Assembly (NCBI GenBank): GCA_963780755.1
Contig: CAWACX010000002.1
Span: forward strand, 1-64,000
Direction: 5' to 3'
Source of the DNA: JALYNX01 sp963780755
GTDB lineage: Bacteria; Actinomycetota; Acidimicrobiia; Spongiisociales; ZC4RG35
DNA: 64,000 bases
Below the pieces are notes generated by a model, which had not been told where the DNA came from, made no database searches, and was given only the letters and a program-made list of their open reading frames with translations. Positions within the stretch are counted from its first letter, which is position 1. Each line of letters opens with the position of its first letter. Both the position numbers and the translations under genes were made by a program. Of this stretch, positions 9,469 to 19,796 are shown piece by piece.

Positions 9469-10820
9469 TCAGACCGTCTCGTCTATGAGTTCGACGTTGC
9501 GTTCGGTGGCCCAGGACTCAACATCGTCAAGACCAGGTCGTTGCAAGTACCGACGACGAATGGTGCCGTCCTTCGTCAGTTGGAGCGACTCGGCCAGGCC
9601 AAAGGCTTGGACCAGGTCGGACATCGACATGCTCGCGATCGTGACAAGTTCAGGCCCGTTGTTGTAAGCCGCGTCAAGGCTCATCGAATGGCGACTGGTC
9701 GGGGCAGTCTGAACAGGGCGGGACCCCAATGCATCAGTGAATCCCCCCCTCGAGTGAACGAGGAGCATTCCTGTCTCGGCTTCCTCGCCAGACTCAGGTC
9801 CCAGCAACGTGGCCGAGATCGTCGCATCTCCACCTGCCTTGCAATTGTCGATGGCGTGTTTCACCAAAAGGTCCAACTGCCCTAGAAGCGACGTTGCCAT
9901 GACTTCGTCGAAGACCTGCGGTCTGGGCACGGCCTCGGATTTTCCTCCACATCAGAGACGCTGCAAAGCCGCTTCCATCCGAATGAAACTCCGCATAGGC
10001 GTAGGTCGCCAGCATGCGATCTGGGTCGAAACCGGTTGTGATCGTCACACGACGCATGCCGGTGCTGACATCCAAGCCCGCTCCCCTCTGAAACACGCCC
10101 ACGCCATTTGATCTCTGGACATAGTGCGGTCCCGCGAACTGACGGAATTGTTCAAGAGTTGCCATTGAGATCCCCAACTCCCCTGCCTGGCTGGGTACCA
10201 GCCAGGAAGCGAGCCACGTGCGGTCGTCAAGATCAAGTCCGACCTTTCCTCCGGCAAGGATCGCAGACGATCGTGCGTCAGTGCTCTTGGCGATGTCGAA
10301 GCGGTTCCGATAGGAGTCGGCGACCTCGACTCGGTCAAGTACCTCGTCGACGGACCGTGGCGCCGCGGATATCGGATAGCATCGTTGATCCTCACCGCAT
10401 GCGGGGCGTCCGGACTGTGGTCAATCGCCAATGCGAAGAAGCCCGACGTGCCGTCGGCTGTCGACGGAATACGAATGACGTCAAACCGTGGGACCGGTGC
10501 AACCAGACTCGCCACGACCTGACGCATTCGAAGCTCCTCGTCCTCAGACAGTGCGACCGGAGACAGCGAACTCGCGCTTCCGTCTAGTTCTTCGACGCCA
10601 AGGATTATCAGTCCGCCTGCCGTGTTGGCCATTGCCGCGATATCGCTCGCCAAATCGTGTTTGTCACCGTCCGAAGGCCCATACAGTTCGCGTTCAAATC
10701 GAGATCCGTGTCTTCGGAAACCCGACCCTCAACCAGCGCTTCCAATTTGGAGTCGGTCAAAGCAGCCAAATCAGACCCCAACAATGCTTCGACTCGGGGT
10801 AAGCGAATCACGCGGAACAT
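9469..10820 (-). pseudogene. AlbA_2 (Schlafen-type) domain protein of the R-M operon (frameshifted)
   Basis: Frames joined: a leader with ALTDSKLEALVEGRVSEDTD, then ASDIAAMANTAGGLIILGVE, the hallmark of the AlbA_2 / Schlafen fold (often annotated as ATP-binding or HTH protein), then FFALAIDHSPDAPHAVRIND. The later part (FRQFAGPHYVQRSNGVGVF and QVFDEVMATSLLGQLDLLVK) is not known to me. ATG 10820 is the best start but has a weak ribosome binding site. It ends 20 bp before hsdM on the same strand, so it is probably cotranscribed with the restriction genes. AlbA_2 proteins are frequent in defence islands, but the role here is inferred from position only. Confidence 0.6.
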
Positions 10821-11242
10821 TCCAATCGATCGCGACCGCCTAGGGCAATCCCTGGAGCCGTCCATGAGGATGTAGAGCGAGCCGGGTATTGGGTCGCTCC
10901 CGTCCGAATCTAGGGAATCATGCATGAGCGTGGTCGGCTGGCCGCGTCGTGGATGACCCGAGCCAGCCTGTTCGGGCAAGGTGCGCTTGAAGCGCCTCCG
11001 TTAACCCTCCAACCTCGGGATGGTCGCTAACAGGCGTACTGAATGGGAGTAGCCCCGAACCTCATGTTCTCGTACTCGAACATCGGCGTCTCTTCGAAGA
11101 GCGCTCCGGCGGTCGGGGTACTTCTTCATCAAGTCCTCAATGGCCCCACTTCACAGAAGGCGCACAGAGGCCCGACGTGCCGACGTGTGCCCTCGTTCCA
11201 CTCAAATCGGGGAGGTTCGGCGCCCTCTAGGGCTCCTGGTCC
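10821..11242. other. Stretch without a recognisable gene
   Basis: Upstream region of the minus-strand AlbA_2/hsd operon, presumably carrying its promoter, and downstream of the lipoprotein gene. Frames on either strand are short and not convincing. No hairpin with a T-run was found. Confidence 0.35.
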
Positions 11243-11641
11243 CTATGAGTCGCACTCTGCGAGCGTGGTGAGCTCGTCGAGACGGGTCAGAGCCGCTGTT
11301 GCCTGATCTGCTGCTTCCGGTGCCGCCGCGTCAAGGGATGCCCCAATTTCCTCGACGGTGTTCCCAAAGTTCGAAGCAGCCTCGGCGATGGCCGTTGCTC
11401 CGGCGTCGGTGAGCGCCTGGGTTGCATTGGCCAATCCGGACGCCAGCTCGTCGACCTCGGTCCTGAGAGTCCCTGGGTCCGTTTCGGCTTGCGCCACACT
11501 TTGGAGCGTGGCCTCCCACTGGGATGCGGATTCACACACCTCGGCTTTGGCGGAGTCGAGGCTCGGATCGTCCGAACCGCAGGCCACCAGGACCATTGCA
11601 AACGTTGCCACCAAAATCTTTCCTATGGCGTTTCTGGGCAT
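11243..11641 (-). CDS. Small lipoprotein, helical
   Basis: Start ATG 11641 is preceded by agaggacaggg, a good ribosome binding site, and gives MPRNAIGKILVATFAMVLVA followed by the lipobox Cys (LVAC), so the mature protein is a membrane-anchored lipoprotein of about 110 residues. The mature part is rich in Ala, Glu and Asp (EVCESASQWEATLQSVAQAE) and probably forms a helical bundle. No known domain is recognised. It is monocistronic, with its back to the flippase-like gene at 11.9 kb. Confidence 0.7.
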   Translation of the reverse strand: MPRNAIGKILVATFAMVLVACGSDDPSLDSAKAEVCESASQWEATLQSVAQAETDPGTLRTEVDELASGLANATQALTDAGATAIAEAASNFGNTVEEIGASLDAAAPEAADQATAALTRLDELTTLAECDS

Positions 11642-11875
11642 TCTCCCTGTCCTCTCTTGAAGCGGTTGAGTTCCTTCGGTTCTCGTTGGTGTAACGATCA
11701 CCCAAGGGTGTCGATGCCAGGGCGCGCCATTCTCGCATCTCATCACGAGATGCGCCTCGGCTGAACCCGATGCTCACCCGTTCTCACCCCCGATCAGGTG
11801 ATGCCCTGGAGCACGCAGCATGCGTAGCGTGTCGCCAACGATCATCGGACGAAGGCGACTGGAACCCGGGAGGAT

Positions 11876-14251
11876 GTGTTGAGACCGCTCGCAGTCCCCC
11901 GGGCTTCTTACTTCGTGGCCACGGCGGGCCAGCCAAGAGTGCGCAGACCCAGGGACATTTTCACCGCAACCATGGGTCTGCTGTTGGTGCTGTGGGCAGC
12001 GCTCACGATTGACCAGCCGCCGAGTTGGGAGCAATCACTCACGGATCTGGTGCAATCGAGCCCGCCTTGGCTGCAAACGCTGCTGGAGAGCGGCTACTCG
12101 TTGAGCCTGATTTATTGCTTGGTACTCCTCTGTGGATTGTTGTTCGGTGGACGTGAACGCCGCACAGCCCTCAGGGATGTGACAATCGTGGCGGTCGGGG
12201 CGGCCGCTCTCGTGATCTTCCTCTCGCTACTTATCAATGACGCATGGCCTTATGTCCTGCCCGAGATCGATCTCCAGGATCCTGTGCCCCGATTCCCCGT
12301 GATGAGAGTGGCCGTTGTCACCGCAATCCTCATCGTCGCCAGCCCATATGTCACCCGGCCCCTCCGCCGCTTCGGCTGGCTGGCGATGGTCATCACGGCC
12401 TTCGCCTCCATCAGCCTCAGCTATGCAACCCCTTCGCACACGATTGGCTCCTTTGGAATCGGGCTGTTCGCTGCGGGGCTCCTGCTGGCAATTGCGGGCT
12501 CACCTCGCGGCTATCCGAACCCGGAGATGGTTGCAGCGGCTCTGACACACCTCGGCGTCCCGAATCGAGAGATCGAGGCTGCTCCGTATCAAACCTGGGG
12601 TGTGGTCCGCTTCCTTGCGACTGACAGCGATGGCGAGGTCGTGGACGTCAAGGTTCATGGTCGCGATGCATTCGACTCTCAACTTGCGGCAAAGGTGTGG
12701 CACACGCTCTGGTACCGGGAGACCGGTCCAGCAGTGAGCTTTTCCCGCCTGCAGGCGGTCGAGCATGAGGCGCTGATGACCGTCATGGCCAATTCGGCAG
12801 GAGTGAATGTGCCCCGACTCGCTGCCGTGGGTGCAGCCTCGTCCGAGCTTTCGCTGATCTCGTTCCGAGACTCGGGAGTGGCCATCCCTGATCTCGACCC
12901 GAAGAGGCTCAACGACGATCACCTTGTTGCGGCTTGGTCACAGGTCAGACTGCTGCACGACCAGTCGATGAGTCACGGCTCGCTACGCACATCGGCGGTG
13001 CACGTGGGCCGGGACGGTCCCGTCATAACCGATCTCGCTTTAGGCTCCCTGGCCGCCGATGAGGCCGACCAAGGCAGCGATATCGTCGAGCTCCTTTTCA
13101 GCCTGACCGCGTCCATCGGGGAGGAAAGAGCGGTTCGCACCGCCATCCAGGGGCTCGGCAGCGAGCGATTGGTCGCTGCCCTCCCCTATTTGCAGGTGGC
13201 GGCGGTGAGCCCGTTGTCCCGACGCATGTCAGAGAAGCCGAAGGATCTGATGACGGCCCTCCGTGCCAAGGTTGCAGAGCTCACGGGAGCTGAATTGCCG
13301 GAGCCGGTCAAGTTGCGCCGTGTGACCGCCCGAAGCCTGATCATGTCAGTGCTGCTCCTCCTGATCATCTCGGCACTGATCTCCGCGTTCACCAGCGTCG
13401 ACTATGCCGCGATCTGGGCTGTCCTCGAGACAGCCAACTGGCCGGTCATCGCTCTTGCTTTGATCGTGGGGCACACCCAGTTCGTTCCCCAGGCGACAGC
13501 CACCATGTTTGCCGTGCCATCGAGACTCCCGTTCTGGCCGTTGTTGACACTGCAGACAGCCAGCCAGTTCATAAGTCTGGCAATCCCCAGCGTGGCGGGC
13601 CGGGTGGCGATGAATGCCGCCTTTCTCCGCAAGTTCGGGGCCTCGGCCACCGAGGCAGTGGCCCAGGGCGCAATAGACGGGTTTTCCGGGTTCCTGGTCC
13701 AGGTGGCGATCATGATCGTCGTGTTGATCGGTGGTGACGTCGACTTCAACCTCGACATCGACACCGCCGATGTGCAGTGGCTATTGATTCTCGCCGTGGT
13801 TGTTGCCCTGGCGCTTGGAGTCGTCGTGGCGGTCCTCCGGATCCAATCGCTGCGAAAGCGCGTCGTTCCAGTGGTGACCCAAGCCTGGGGAGCCCTGATG
13901 GTGGTGTTCAAACAGCCGATTCGCGCAATCGGCCTCCTGGGCAGCAACTTCGTCTATTGGAACGTGCTCGGGATGACACTCTGGCTCGTTCTGCAATCCG
14001 TCGGCTCGGACCTGAGTTACGGCTCGGCCCTCTTTGCAGCAGCCGGCACCAGCCTCCTCGCCGGATTCGTGCCGGTTCCGGGTGGGGTCGGCGTGGCCGA
14101 GGCGACGATGACTGCGTTGTTGGTCACCTTTGGTGTGGACGAGTCGACCGCCTTTGCTGTCACCGCCGTCTATCGGATCATCACCTTTTATCTGCCCGCA
14201 CTGGAGGGGTTCTTCGGGGCCCGGTGGTTGGAGCGGAACGAGTACATCTAG
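11876..14251 (+). CDS. Membrane protein: N-terminal TM, pseudokinase-like domain, C-terminal UPF0104/MprF-type flippase domain (island copy)
   Basis: 791 residues. Residues about 30-215 hold five to six membrane segments. About 240-450 resembles a protein kinase fold: HTLWYRETGPAVSF, QAVEHEALMTVMA, RLLHDQSMSHGSLRTSA (catalytic-loop position) and ITDLALGSLAADEADQGSD (DFG position). The catalytic Asp and Asn of HxDxxxxN are replaced (HGS...A) and DFG reads DLA, so phosphotransfer is unlikely. About 475-785 is a lysylphosphatidylglycerol-synthase transmembrane (UPF0104/YbhN) domain with PVPGGVGVAEATMTALL near the end. The lysyl transferase domain of MprF is absent. GTG 11876 or TTG 11879 is the start, with gggagg just upstream. 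A close paralogue lies at 35130-37487. A lipid or polyprenyl-lipid translocation role is inference. Confidence 0.75.
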   Translation: MLRPLAVPRASYFVATAGQPRVRRPRDIFTATMGLLLVLWAALTIDQPPSWEQSLTDLVQSSPPWLQTLLESGYSLSLIYCLVLLCGLLFGGRERRTALRDVTIVAVGAAALVIFLSLLINDAWPYVLPEIDLQDPVPRFPVMRVAVVTAILIVASPYVTRPLRRFGWLAMVITAFASISLSYATPSHTIGSFGIGLFAAGLLLAIAGSPRGYPNPEMVAAALTHLGVPNREIEAAPYQTWGVVRFLATDSDGEVVDVKVHGRDAFDSQLAAKVWHTLWYRETGPAVSFSRLQAVEHEALMTVMANSAGVNVPRLAAVGAASSELSLISFRDSGVAIPDLDPKRLNDDHLVAAWSQVRLLHDQSMSHGSLRTSAVHVGRDGPVITDLALGSLAADEADQGSDIVELLFSLTASIGEERAVRTAIQGLGSERLVAALPYLQVAAVSPLSRRMSEKPKDLMTALRAKVAELTGAELPEPVKLRRVTARSLIMSVLLLLIISALISAFTSVDYAAIWAVLETANWPVIALALIVGHTQFVPQATATMFAVPSRLPFWPLLTLQTASQFISLAIPSVAGRVAMNAAFLRKFGASATEAVAQGAIDGFSGFLVQVAIMIVVLIGGDVDFNLDIDTADVQWLLILAVVVALALGVVVAVLRIQSLRKRVVPVVTQAWGALMVVFKQPIRAIGLLGSNFVYWNVLGMTLWLVLQSVGSDLSYGSALFAAAGTSLLAGFVPVPGGVGVAEATMTALLVTFGVDESTAFAVTAVYRIITFYLPALEGFFGARWLERNEYI

Positions 14252-14296
14252 ACAGGAGATCGAGAAAGTGCCCTACTCACCTGACAGGAACTCCAG

Positions 14297-15587
14297 ATGA
14301 TCGCCATGGCAATCCTGGCCGCGGTGTTCATCGGCTATTCACTTGTCGCCGCCCGTCTCGACAAGTGGTCGATCACAGCTCCCATGGTCTTCGTCCTCGT
14401 CGGAGCCTTCATTGGGCTCGGGGCTCCCGACTGGCTCGGACCGTTGGGCGACCCGGAAACGGTAAAGCACATCGCAGAGCTGACCCTGGCGCTCCTCCTG
14501 TTCGCGGACGCCTCGACGCTCCGTTGGCGTGAGTTGCGTGAGGACGGTGGTCTTCCCATCCGTCTCCTCCTGATCGGGTTCCCGCTCACGGTGCTCGCCG
14601 GCTTCGGTGCCGGCGTCTGGCTGTTCCCCGCGGCCGGATGGGCGGCAGCGGCCCTGGCGGCCAGCATCCTCGCGCCCACTGACGCCGCCCTCGGCCTGGG
14701 CGTGTTCACCAACCGATCGGTGCCCGGGCGAATCCGCCGCGCCCTAAATGTCGAGAGCGGCCTCAACGATGGAATGGCCACCCCATTGGTGACCCTGTTT
14801 CTCGCCGTTCTCGTCGCTCAAGAGGGAACCGGCCCCGAAGACTGGGTCAGCGAATCCCTGCGTGAACTCGGGATTGGTTTCCTGGTGGCCCTTGTCGTGG
14901 GTTGGGTCTCGGGACGGCTCATCCAAGCCGCCCATGCTCACGGCTGGACGTCTCCGCTCTCCGAGCGCCTGGCTGTGCTGGCGACGGCGTTGCTCGCCTA
15001 CGGCGGGGCGGTGGCGGCAGGCGGGAACGGCTTCGTCGCCGCCTTCGTCGGCGGCATCGTCTTCGCAGTCGCGTCGCAAGGAACGCCTCCACGAGCCCGT
15101 CGAGTTCACCGAGGATCTCGGAATGTTTGCCTCGTTCCTGGTCTGGGCCATTTTCGGTGCCCTGCTCCTCGCCCCCCAACTGAGCGGTGAGATATCACCC
15201 ACGGCGATCGTCTACGCAGTGCTCAGCCTCACTCTGGTGCGGATGGTGCCGGTGGCGCTGGCGATGATAGGGACCGGCCTCCGACCGGCCAGCCTGTTGT
15301 TCATGGGGTGGTTCGGTCCTCGGGGGCTGGCGTCCGTCGTGTTCACTTTGATCGCGTTCGAAACACTGCACGAGGGAGGGATCGCCCCTGACACCCTGAT
15401 CGATATCGCCACGTGGACCGTTTTCCTTTCGGTCATCGCACACGGAGTCACCGCCGGGCCCTTGGCCACCAGGTACGGGAGTAGTGTCGCTGACTCGGCG
15501 GTCGAGCAACTCGAGGCCGGAGCCCATCTCGGCGACCCGGTCCCCCGAGCGCTCAGCGAGACTGCCTCGCCATCGAGGAGCCTGTGA
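14297..15587 (+). pseudogene. CPA1-family cation:proton antiporter (one frameshift)
   Basis: Sodium or potassium / proton antiporter of the inner membrane, about 430 residues, twelve or so membrane segments. The first frame runs to about 15075 and holds LALLLFADASTLRWRELRED, the exchanger core ASILAPTDAALGLGVF (TD) and LNVESGLNDGMATPLV (ND). One frame change near 15075-15090 is needed to continue as RLHEPVEFTEDLGMFASFLV, FMGWFGPRGLASVVFTLIAF and the end SETASPSRSL. ATG 14297 is the start, 45 bp after the flippase-like gene, so the two may be cotranscribed. A single frame change in an otherwise well kept protein suggests a consensus error. Confidence 0.75.
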
Positions 15588-15710
15588 TCGGGAAGGGCCA
15601 ACCAGGCCCAAGGCAGTGGATCGCCTATCACCCTGATCAAGCGATGCGGGTGCTTGGTCATCCGTTGGATTGAGCCTGTAGCTATTGCCGCACGTCACGA
15701 GGAGATGAGA

Positions 15711-18083
15711 ATGCCCAACCAACCCGACCGTCACCTGCGCGCCTCGTTGCCGATCCCGGATCGGCCGGCGCATGGCCTGACCACCTACGACGCAAAGGAC
15801 CCCGACACCAGTTACGCGCCCATCCAGCCGCTGCTCCCTCCCGAGGGGGCGCCCAACGTCCTGGTAATCCTGCTCGATGACGTCGGTTTCGGCTCGGCCA
15901 GCGTATTTGGGGGCCCGATCAACACCCCGACCGCGGAGCGACTCGCCGATGGCGGAGCCCGATACACCCGCTTCCACACCACTGCCCTATGCGCCCCGAC
16001 CAGACAAGCGTTGCTCACAGGGCGAAACCACCATTCCGTTGGCATGGGTGCGATCACCGAGCTTGCCACGGCGGCGCCGGGTAACAACTCGCTGCGACCC
16101 AACACGAAGGCCCCGGTGGCAACCACCCTCAAACTGAACGGCTACTCGACGGCGCAGTTCGGCAAATGCCACGAGGTGCCGGTCTGGCAGACCTCGCCCA
16201 TGGGCCCGTTCGACGCCTGGCCTTCGGGAGGTGGAGGCTTCGAGTACTTCTATGGGTTCATCGGCGGCGAGAACAATCAGTACGACCCCGCCCTCTACGA
16301 GGGGACTACCCCGATTGAGCCGCCCAAGACTGCCGAGGAGGGGTATCACCTCACCGAGGACCTCACCGACAAGGCCATCGGCTGGGTCCGTCAGCAGAAG
16401 GCCCTCATGCCGGACAAGCCGTTCTTCGTCTACTTCGCGCCAGGGGCCACACACGCTCCCCACCACGTCCGGCCGGAATGGTCGGACAAATACTCCGGCA
16501 AGTTCTCAGATGGCTGGGACCGGTTGCGCGAGACCATCTTCGCCCGCCAGAAGGAGCTGGGCGTCATCCCGGCCGACGCCCAGTTGACACCGCGCCATAC
16601 CGAGATAACCGGTTGGGACGATATGGACGACGAGCTGAAGCCCGTCCTCGAGAGGCAGATGGAGGTCTACGCCGGCTTCCTCGAGCACACCGACGTCGAG
16701 GTGGGACGGCTCATTGACGCCATCGAGGACCTGGGAATCCTCGAGGACACTCTCATCTATTACATCATCGGTGACAACGGTGCCTCCGCCGAGGGCACCA
16801 TCAACGGTGCGTTCAACGAGATGTCGAACTTCAACGGCATGGCCGCCGTGGAGACGACCGAGTTCCTGCTGTCAAAGCTGGACGAGCTGGGGACAGAAAC
16901 CTCTTACAACCACTACTCGATCGGGTGGGCATGGGCCCTAAACGCGCCCTATCAGTGGACCAAGCAAGTGGCCTCACACTGGGGTGGCACCAGGAACGGG
17001 ACCATCGTGCATTGGCCCAAGGTCATCACCGACGGGGGCAGCCTGCGTCACCAGTTCAGTCATGTGATCGATGTGGCGCCCACGATCCTGGAGGCAGCCG
17101 GGATCCCCGAGCCCACATTCGTCAACGGTGTGATGCAGTCACCGATGGAAGGAACGAGCATGCTCTACAGCTTCGCCGACGTCGAGGCTCCGGAGCAGCA
17201 CGACCTGCAGTACTTCGAGATGTTCGGCAACCGCGGCATCTATCACAAAGGATGGAGTGCGGTAACCAAGCACAAGACCCCTTGGGTGCTCGTCGGCGGG
17301 CAGCTGCCTGCATTCGATGACGATGTTTGGGAGTTGTACGACGGGAATTCGGACTGGTCTCAGGCCAACGATCTCTCCGCGGAGATGCCCGAGAAGCTCC
17401 ACGAGTTGCAGCGCCGCTGGTTGATCGAGGCCACCAAGTACAACGCCATCCCGCTGGACGATCGCTCCGGCGAACGTCTCAATTCTGATCTGGCGGGACG
17501 CCCGACACTGATTCGCGGCGACTCCCAGTTGTTGTACGAAAACATGGGTCGGCTTTCCGAGTCGAGCGTGCTCAACATCAAGAACAAGTCATTCTCGATA
17601 ACGGCTGAGGTGGTGATCCCCGATGAGGGCGCGGAGGGTGTGATCATCGCACAGGGGGGCCGTTTCGGGGGATGGAGCGTCTACACCCGTGAGGGACGCC
17701 TCAAGTTCACCTACAACGTGCTCGGCCTGTACGAGTTCACCGTGTCGGCCACAGAAGGCGTTCCCCCCGGAAAGCACCAGGTGCGCATGGAGTTCGCCTA
17801 CGACGGGGGTGGCCTGGCCAAAGGTGGCACGGCGACCCTTTATCACGACGGGAAAGCCGTTGGGGAGGGACGAGTCGACCTAACCCAGCCCATGATCTTC
17901 TCCGCCGACGAGACCACGGACATAGGACGGGAGACGGGCACGACGGTTTCCTCGGAGTACACACCGGCATCGAGCCGCTTCAACGGGCGGATCGAATGGG
18001 TGCAGATCGACATCGGTGCCGACGACAACGACCACTACATCGACGACGACGAACGGCTTCGTGTCGCCATGGCCCGTCAGTGA
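15711..18083 (+). CDS. Type I arylsulfatase, cytoplasmic AtsA-like
   Basis: Hydrolyses sulfate esters using a Cys-derived formylglycine. The motif LCAPTRQALLTGRNHHSVGM carries the Cys-x-Pro-x-Arg signature; the metal site begins at VLVILLDDVGFGSASVFGG, and YFAPGATHAPHHV and YIIGDNGASAEGTINGAF match the alkaline phosphatase fold. Length about 790, close to mycobacterial AtsA. The last 180 residues form a beta-rich LamG-like module (FGGWSVYTREGRLKFTYNVL). There is no signal peptide, so it acts in the cytoplasm unless exported otherwise. ATG 15711 is preferred over 15705 because of the GAGGAG at 15699-15704. No formylglycine-generating enzyme is in the window. First gene of a set with 18201 and 18914. 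Confidence 0.85.
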   Translation: MPNQPDRHLRASLPIPDRPAHGLTTYDAKDPDTSYAPIQPLLPPEGAPNVLVILLDDVGFGSASVFGGPINTPTAERLADGGARYTRFHTTALCAPTRQALLTGRNHHSVGMGAITELATAAPGNNSLRPNTKAPVATTLKLNGYSTAQFGKCHEVPVWQTSPMGPFDAWPSGGGGFEYFYGFIGGENNQYDPALYEGTTPIEPPKTAEEGYHLTEDLTDKAIGWVRQQKALMPDKPFFVYFAPGATHAPHHVRPEWSDKYSGKFSDGWDRLRETIFARQKELGVIPADAQLTPRHTEITGWDDMDDELKPVLERQMEVYAGFLEHTDVEVGRLIDAIEDLGILEDTLIYYIIGDNGASAEGTINGAFNEMSNFNGMAAVETTEFLLSKLDELGTETSYNHYSIGWAWALNAPYQWTKQVASHWGGTRNGTIVHWPKVITDGGSLRHQFSHVIDVAPTILEAAGIPEPTFVNGVMQSPMEGTSMLYSFADVEAPEQHDLQYFEMFGNRGIYHKGWSAVTKHKTPWVLVGGQLPAFDDDVWELYDGNSDWSQANDLSAEMPEKLHELQRRWLIEATKYNAIPLDDRSGERLNSDLAGRPTLIRGDSQLLYENMGRLSESSVLNIKNKSFSITAEVVIPDEGAEGVIIAQGGRFGGWSVYTREGRLKFTYNVLGLYEFTVSATEGVPPGKHQVRMEFAYDGGGLAKGGTATLYHDGKAVGEGRVDLTQPMIFSADETTDIGRETGTTVSSEYTPASSRFNGRIEWVQIDIGADDNDHYIDDDERLRVAMARQ

Positions 18084-18200
18084 GCTCAGCGTGGCGGAAA
18101 AGCTAGATCGACCGGTCGATGACCAACTAGACGTTGGCGACAGCGCGTTTCGGCCGGATTCCAAGATCGCGGACGATCCGGCCACGAATGCGGGGCCCCG

Positions 18201-18905
18201 ATGACAACCGTGAACCGTGATGGCGAGACGAACGAGGAGGGCCGTTCCCCGAGGCGATCGGCGCAGCTCACTGCCTGGCTCGGCATCGCCCAGGCAGTCC
18301 TGCTCTTGGCCTCGACCTGGATTCTCTCGTTGATCCCGGGGCCAACGGCGTCCGACGAGGAGTTCGTCGAGTTCTACGCGTCAGACAACCGCCGACTCGT
18401 GGTCCTACTTGGCATCTACCTGATGCCCTTCGCCGCAATCGCCTTTCTGTGGTTCGCAGTAGCTTTGCGTGTCTGGGTAGCGCAGACCTCGACCCGCCCC
18501 CAGGATGCTCTCTTGTCGAACGTGCAATTGGTGAGCGCGATTCTCTTCGTGGCCCTGTTTCTGTCGAGTGCGGCAGCTTCCACGGTGCTCGCGGTGACCG
18601 TCGAACTCGCCGAGACGACGATCGAGCCGACCACAGCCCGCCAATTCCCTCAATTCGGCACCGCGCTTCTCCTTGTCTTTGCGATGCGGATGGCGGCGAT
18701 ATTCATCTTCACCACATCCGGCCTGGCCAGAGTCCATGCCGGCCTGCCTCGCTGGTTCACCTGGAGTGGATATCTGGTCGGGTTGTTCCTGCTGCTGAGT
18801 GCCTCCTTGAACCCGACCCTGGTCCTCGTGTTCCCGGTCTGGGTCTTGGTCCTCAGCGTGATTCTGTTGCTGAAATCGCAACGGCTCCCGAAGGTTCAGG
18901 TGTGA
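18201..18905 (+). CDS. Multi-pass membrane protein of unknown function
   Basis: 234 residues with about six hydrophobic segments (LTAWLGIAQAVLLLASTWIL, LLGIYLMPFAAIAFLWFAVA, LVSAILFVALFLSSAAASTV, ALLLVFAMRMAAIFIFTTSG and two more near the C-terminus). No family is recognised. ATG at 18201. It lies 117 bp after the sulfatase and 8 bp before the K+ channel gene, so it is likely cotranscribed with the channel. Confidence 0.65.
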   Translation: MTTVNRDGETNEEGRSPRRSAQLTAWLGIAQAVLLLASTWILSLIPGPTASDEEFVEFYASDNRRLVVLLGIYLMPFAAIAFLWFAVALRVWVAQTSTRPQDALLSNVQLVSAILFVALFLSSAAASTVLAVTVELAETTIEPTTARQFPQFGTALLLVFAMRMAAIFIFTTSGLARVHAGLPRWFTWSGYLVGLFLLLSASLNPTLVLVFPVWVLVLSVILLLKSQRLPKVQV

Positions 18906-18913
18906 CCCACTAA

Positions 18914-19600
18914 ATGGCCAGCGCTGAACACGTCGACCAGAGAGACGAGGAACTCAAGGGCACCGGATACGAGATCTTCATCGGGTTCCTATCCATTCTG
19001 TCCATCCTCAACGTGGCGATGATCTACTTGGCCGACGATCCGAACCTGGACACGGTCATTTACGCCCTGAACGGTCTGTTCAGCGTCATCTTTCTGGGTG
19101 ACTTCACCTACCGGTTGTTCACGGCAGATTCGAAGTCCCGCTACTTCCTACGAGAGTTCGGGTGGGCGGATCTCTTCGCCAGCCTGCCGTTCCCACAGGC
19201 GAAGGTGCTACGCATCTTCCGCCTCATTCGGGTCTCCCGCCTCCTCCGCGGTTATGGCATCAAGGGAATTGTCCGCAGCCTGGTCAAGGATCGGGCCGGG
19301 AGCGCCCTGTTCACGTTGTTGCTGATGGGGATCCTGGTGCTCGAATTCGGCAGCCTCTGGATTCTCCACCTGGAGCAATACGCGCCCGACGCGAACATCA
19401 CCTCGGCATCCGACGCCCTTTGGTATGTCATCGTCACCATCTCCACAGTTGGCTACGGCGACCAGTTCCCGGTGACTAACAACGGACGCATCGTTGGAAG
19501 CCTGATCATCGTCATCGGCGTCGGCATCTTTGGCACCTTTACCGGCTACCTGGCGAATCTGTTCCTCACGCCGGCGAAGGAACGCACGGGTCAGTCCTGA
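18914..19600 (+). CDS. Voltage-gated-type potassium channel
   Basis: 228 residues. Segments S1-S3 are followed by an S4-like helix RIFRLIRVSRLLRGYGIKGI with regularly spaced Arg, then S5, a pore helix and the K+ selectivity filter ISTVGYGDQFPVTNNGR, and S6 (IVIGVGIFGTFTGYLANLFL). Six membrane segments plus one filter per chain, so a tetramer is expected. No RCK or cyclic-nucleotide domain is attached. Starts 8 bp after the preceding membrane protein. It closes the gene set before the first tRNA fragment. Confidence 0.85.
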   Translation: MASAEHVDQRDEELKGTGYEIFIGFLSILSILNVAMIYLADDPNLDTVIYALNGLFSVIFLGDFTYRLFTADSKSRYFLREFGWADLFASLPFPQAKVLRIFRLIRVSRLLRGYGIKGIVRSLVKDRAGSALFTLLLMGILVLEFGSLWILHLEQYAPDANITSASDALWYVIVTISTVGYGDQFPVTNNGRIVGSLIIVIGVGIFGTFTGYLANLFLTPAKERTGQS

Positions 19601-19721
19601 AGAAGGATCCCGCTTCAAGACCGTGTCGCTCTAGTACCGGAGTTGATCCGGCCGGACCCACCGCAGGCGACCACACCCTGTATTGCTCATTCAAGAAATT
19701 TGGAGAGGCGCGCCAGAATTG

Positions 19722-19746
19722 AGCACCGGTTCGCGCCAAACCTAGA
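19722..19746 (+). repeat. 25-bp direct repeat, copy 1
   Basis: Begins AGCACCGGTTCGCGCC and ends AAACCTAGA; identical to 21322-21346 over 25 bases. It is followed at 19752-19780 by a hairpin (cgaaaac / gttttcg) and 50 bp later by a tRNA-Arg fragment, so it may belong to the attachment region of an integrated element. Confidence 0.8.
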
Positions 19747-19796
19747 GAACGCGAAAACCCTATGTTCATTGGTGTTTTCGGGGTGTCGAGAGGTCG

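Noticed and set aside
12227..13947. Long minus-strand frames opposite the flippase-like gene
   Set aside because: Antisense frames of high-GC coding DNA; the plus strand has clear membrane helices and a full paralogue.
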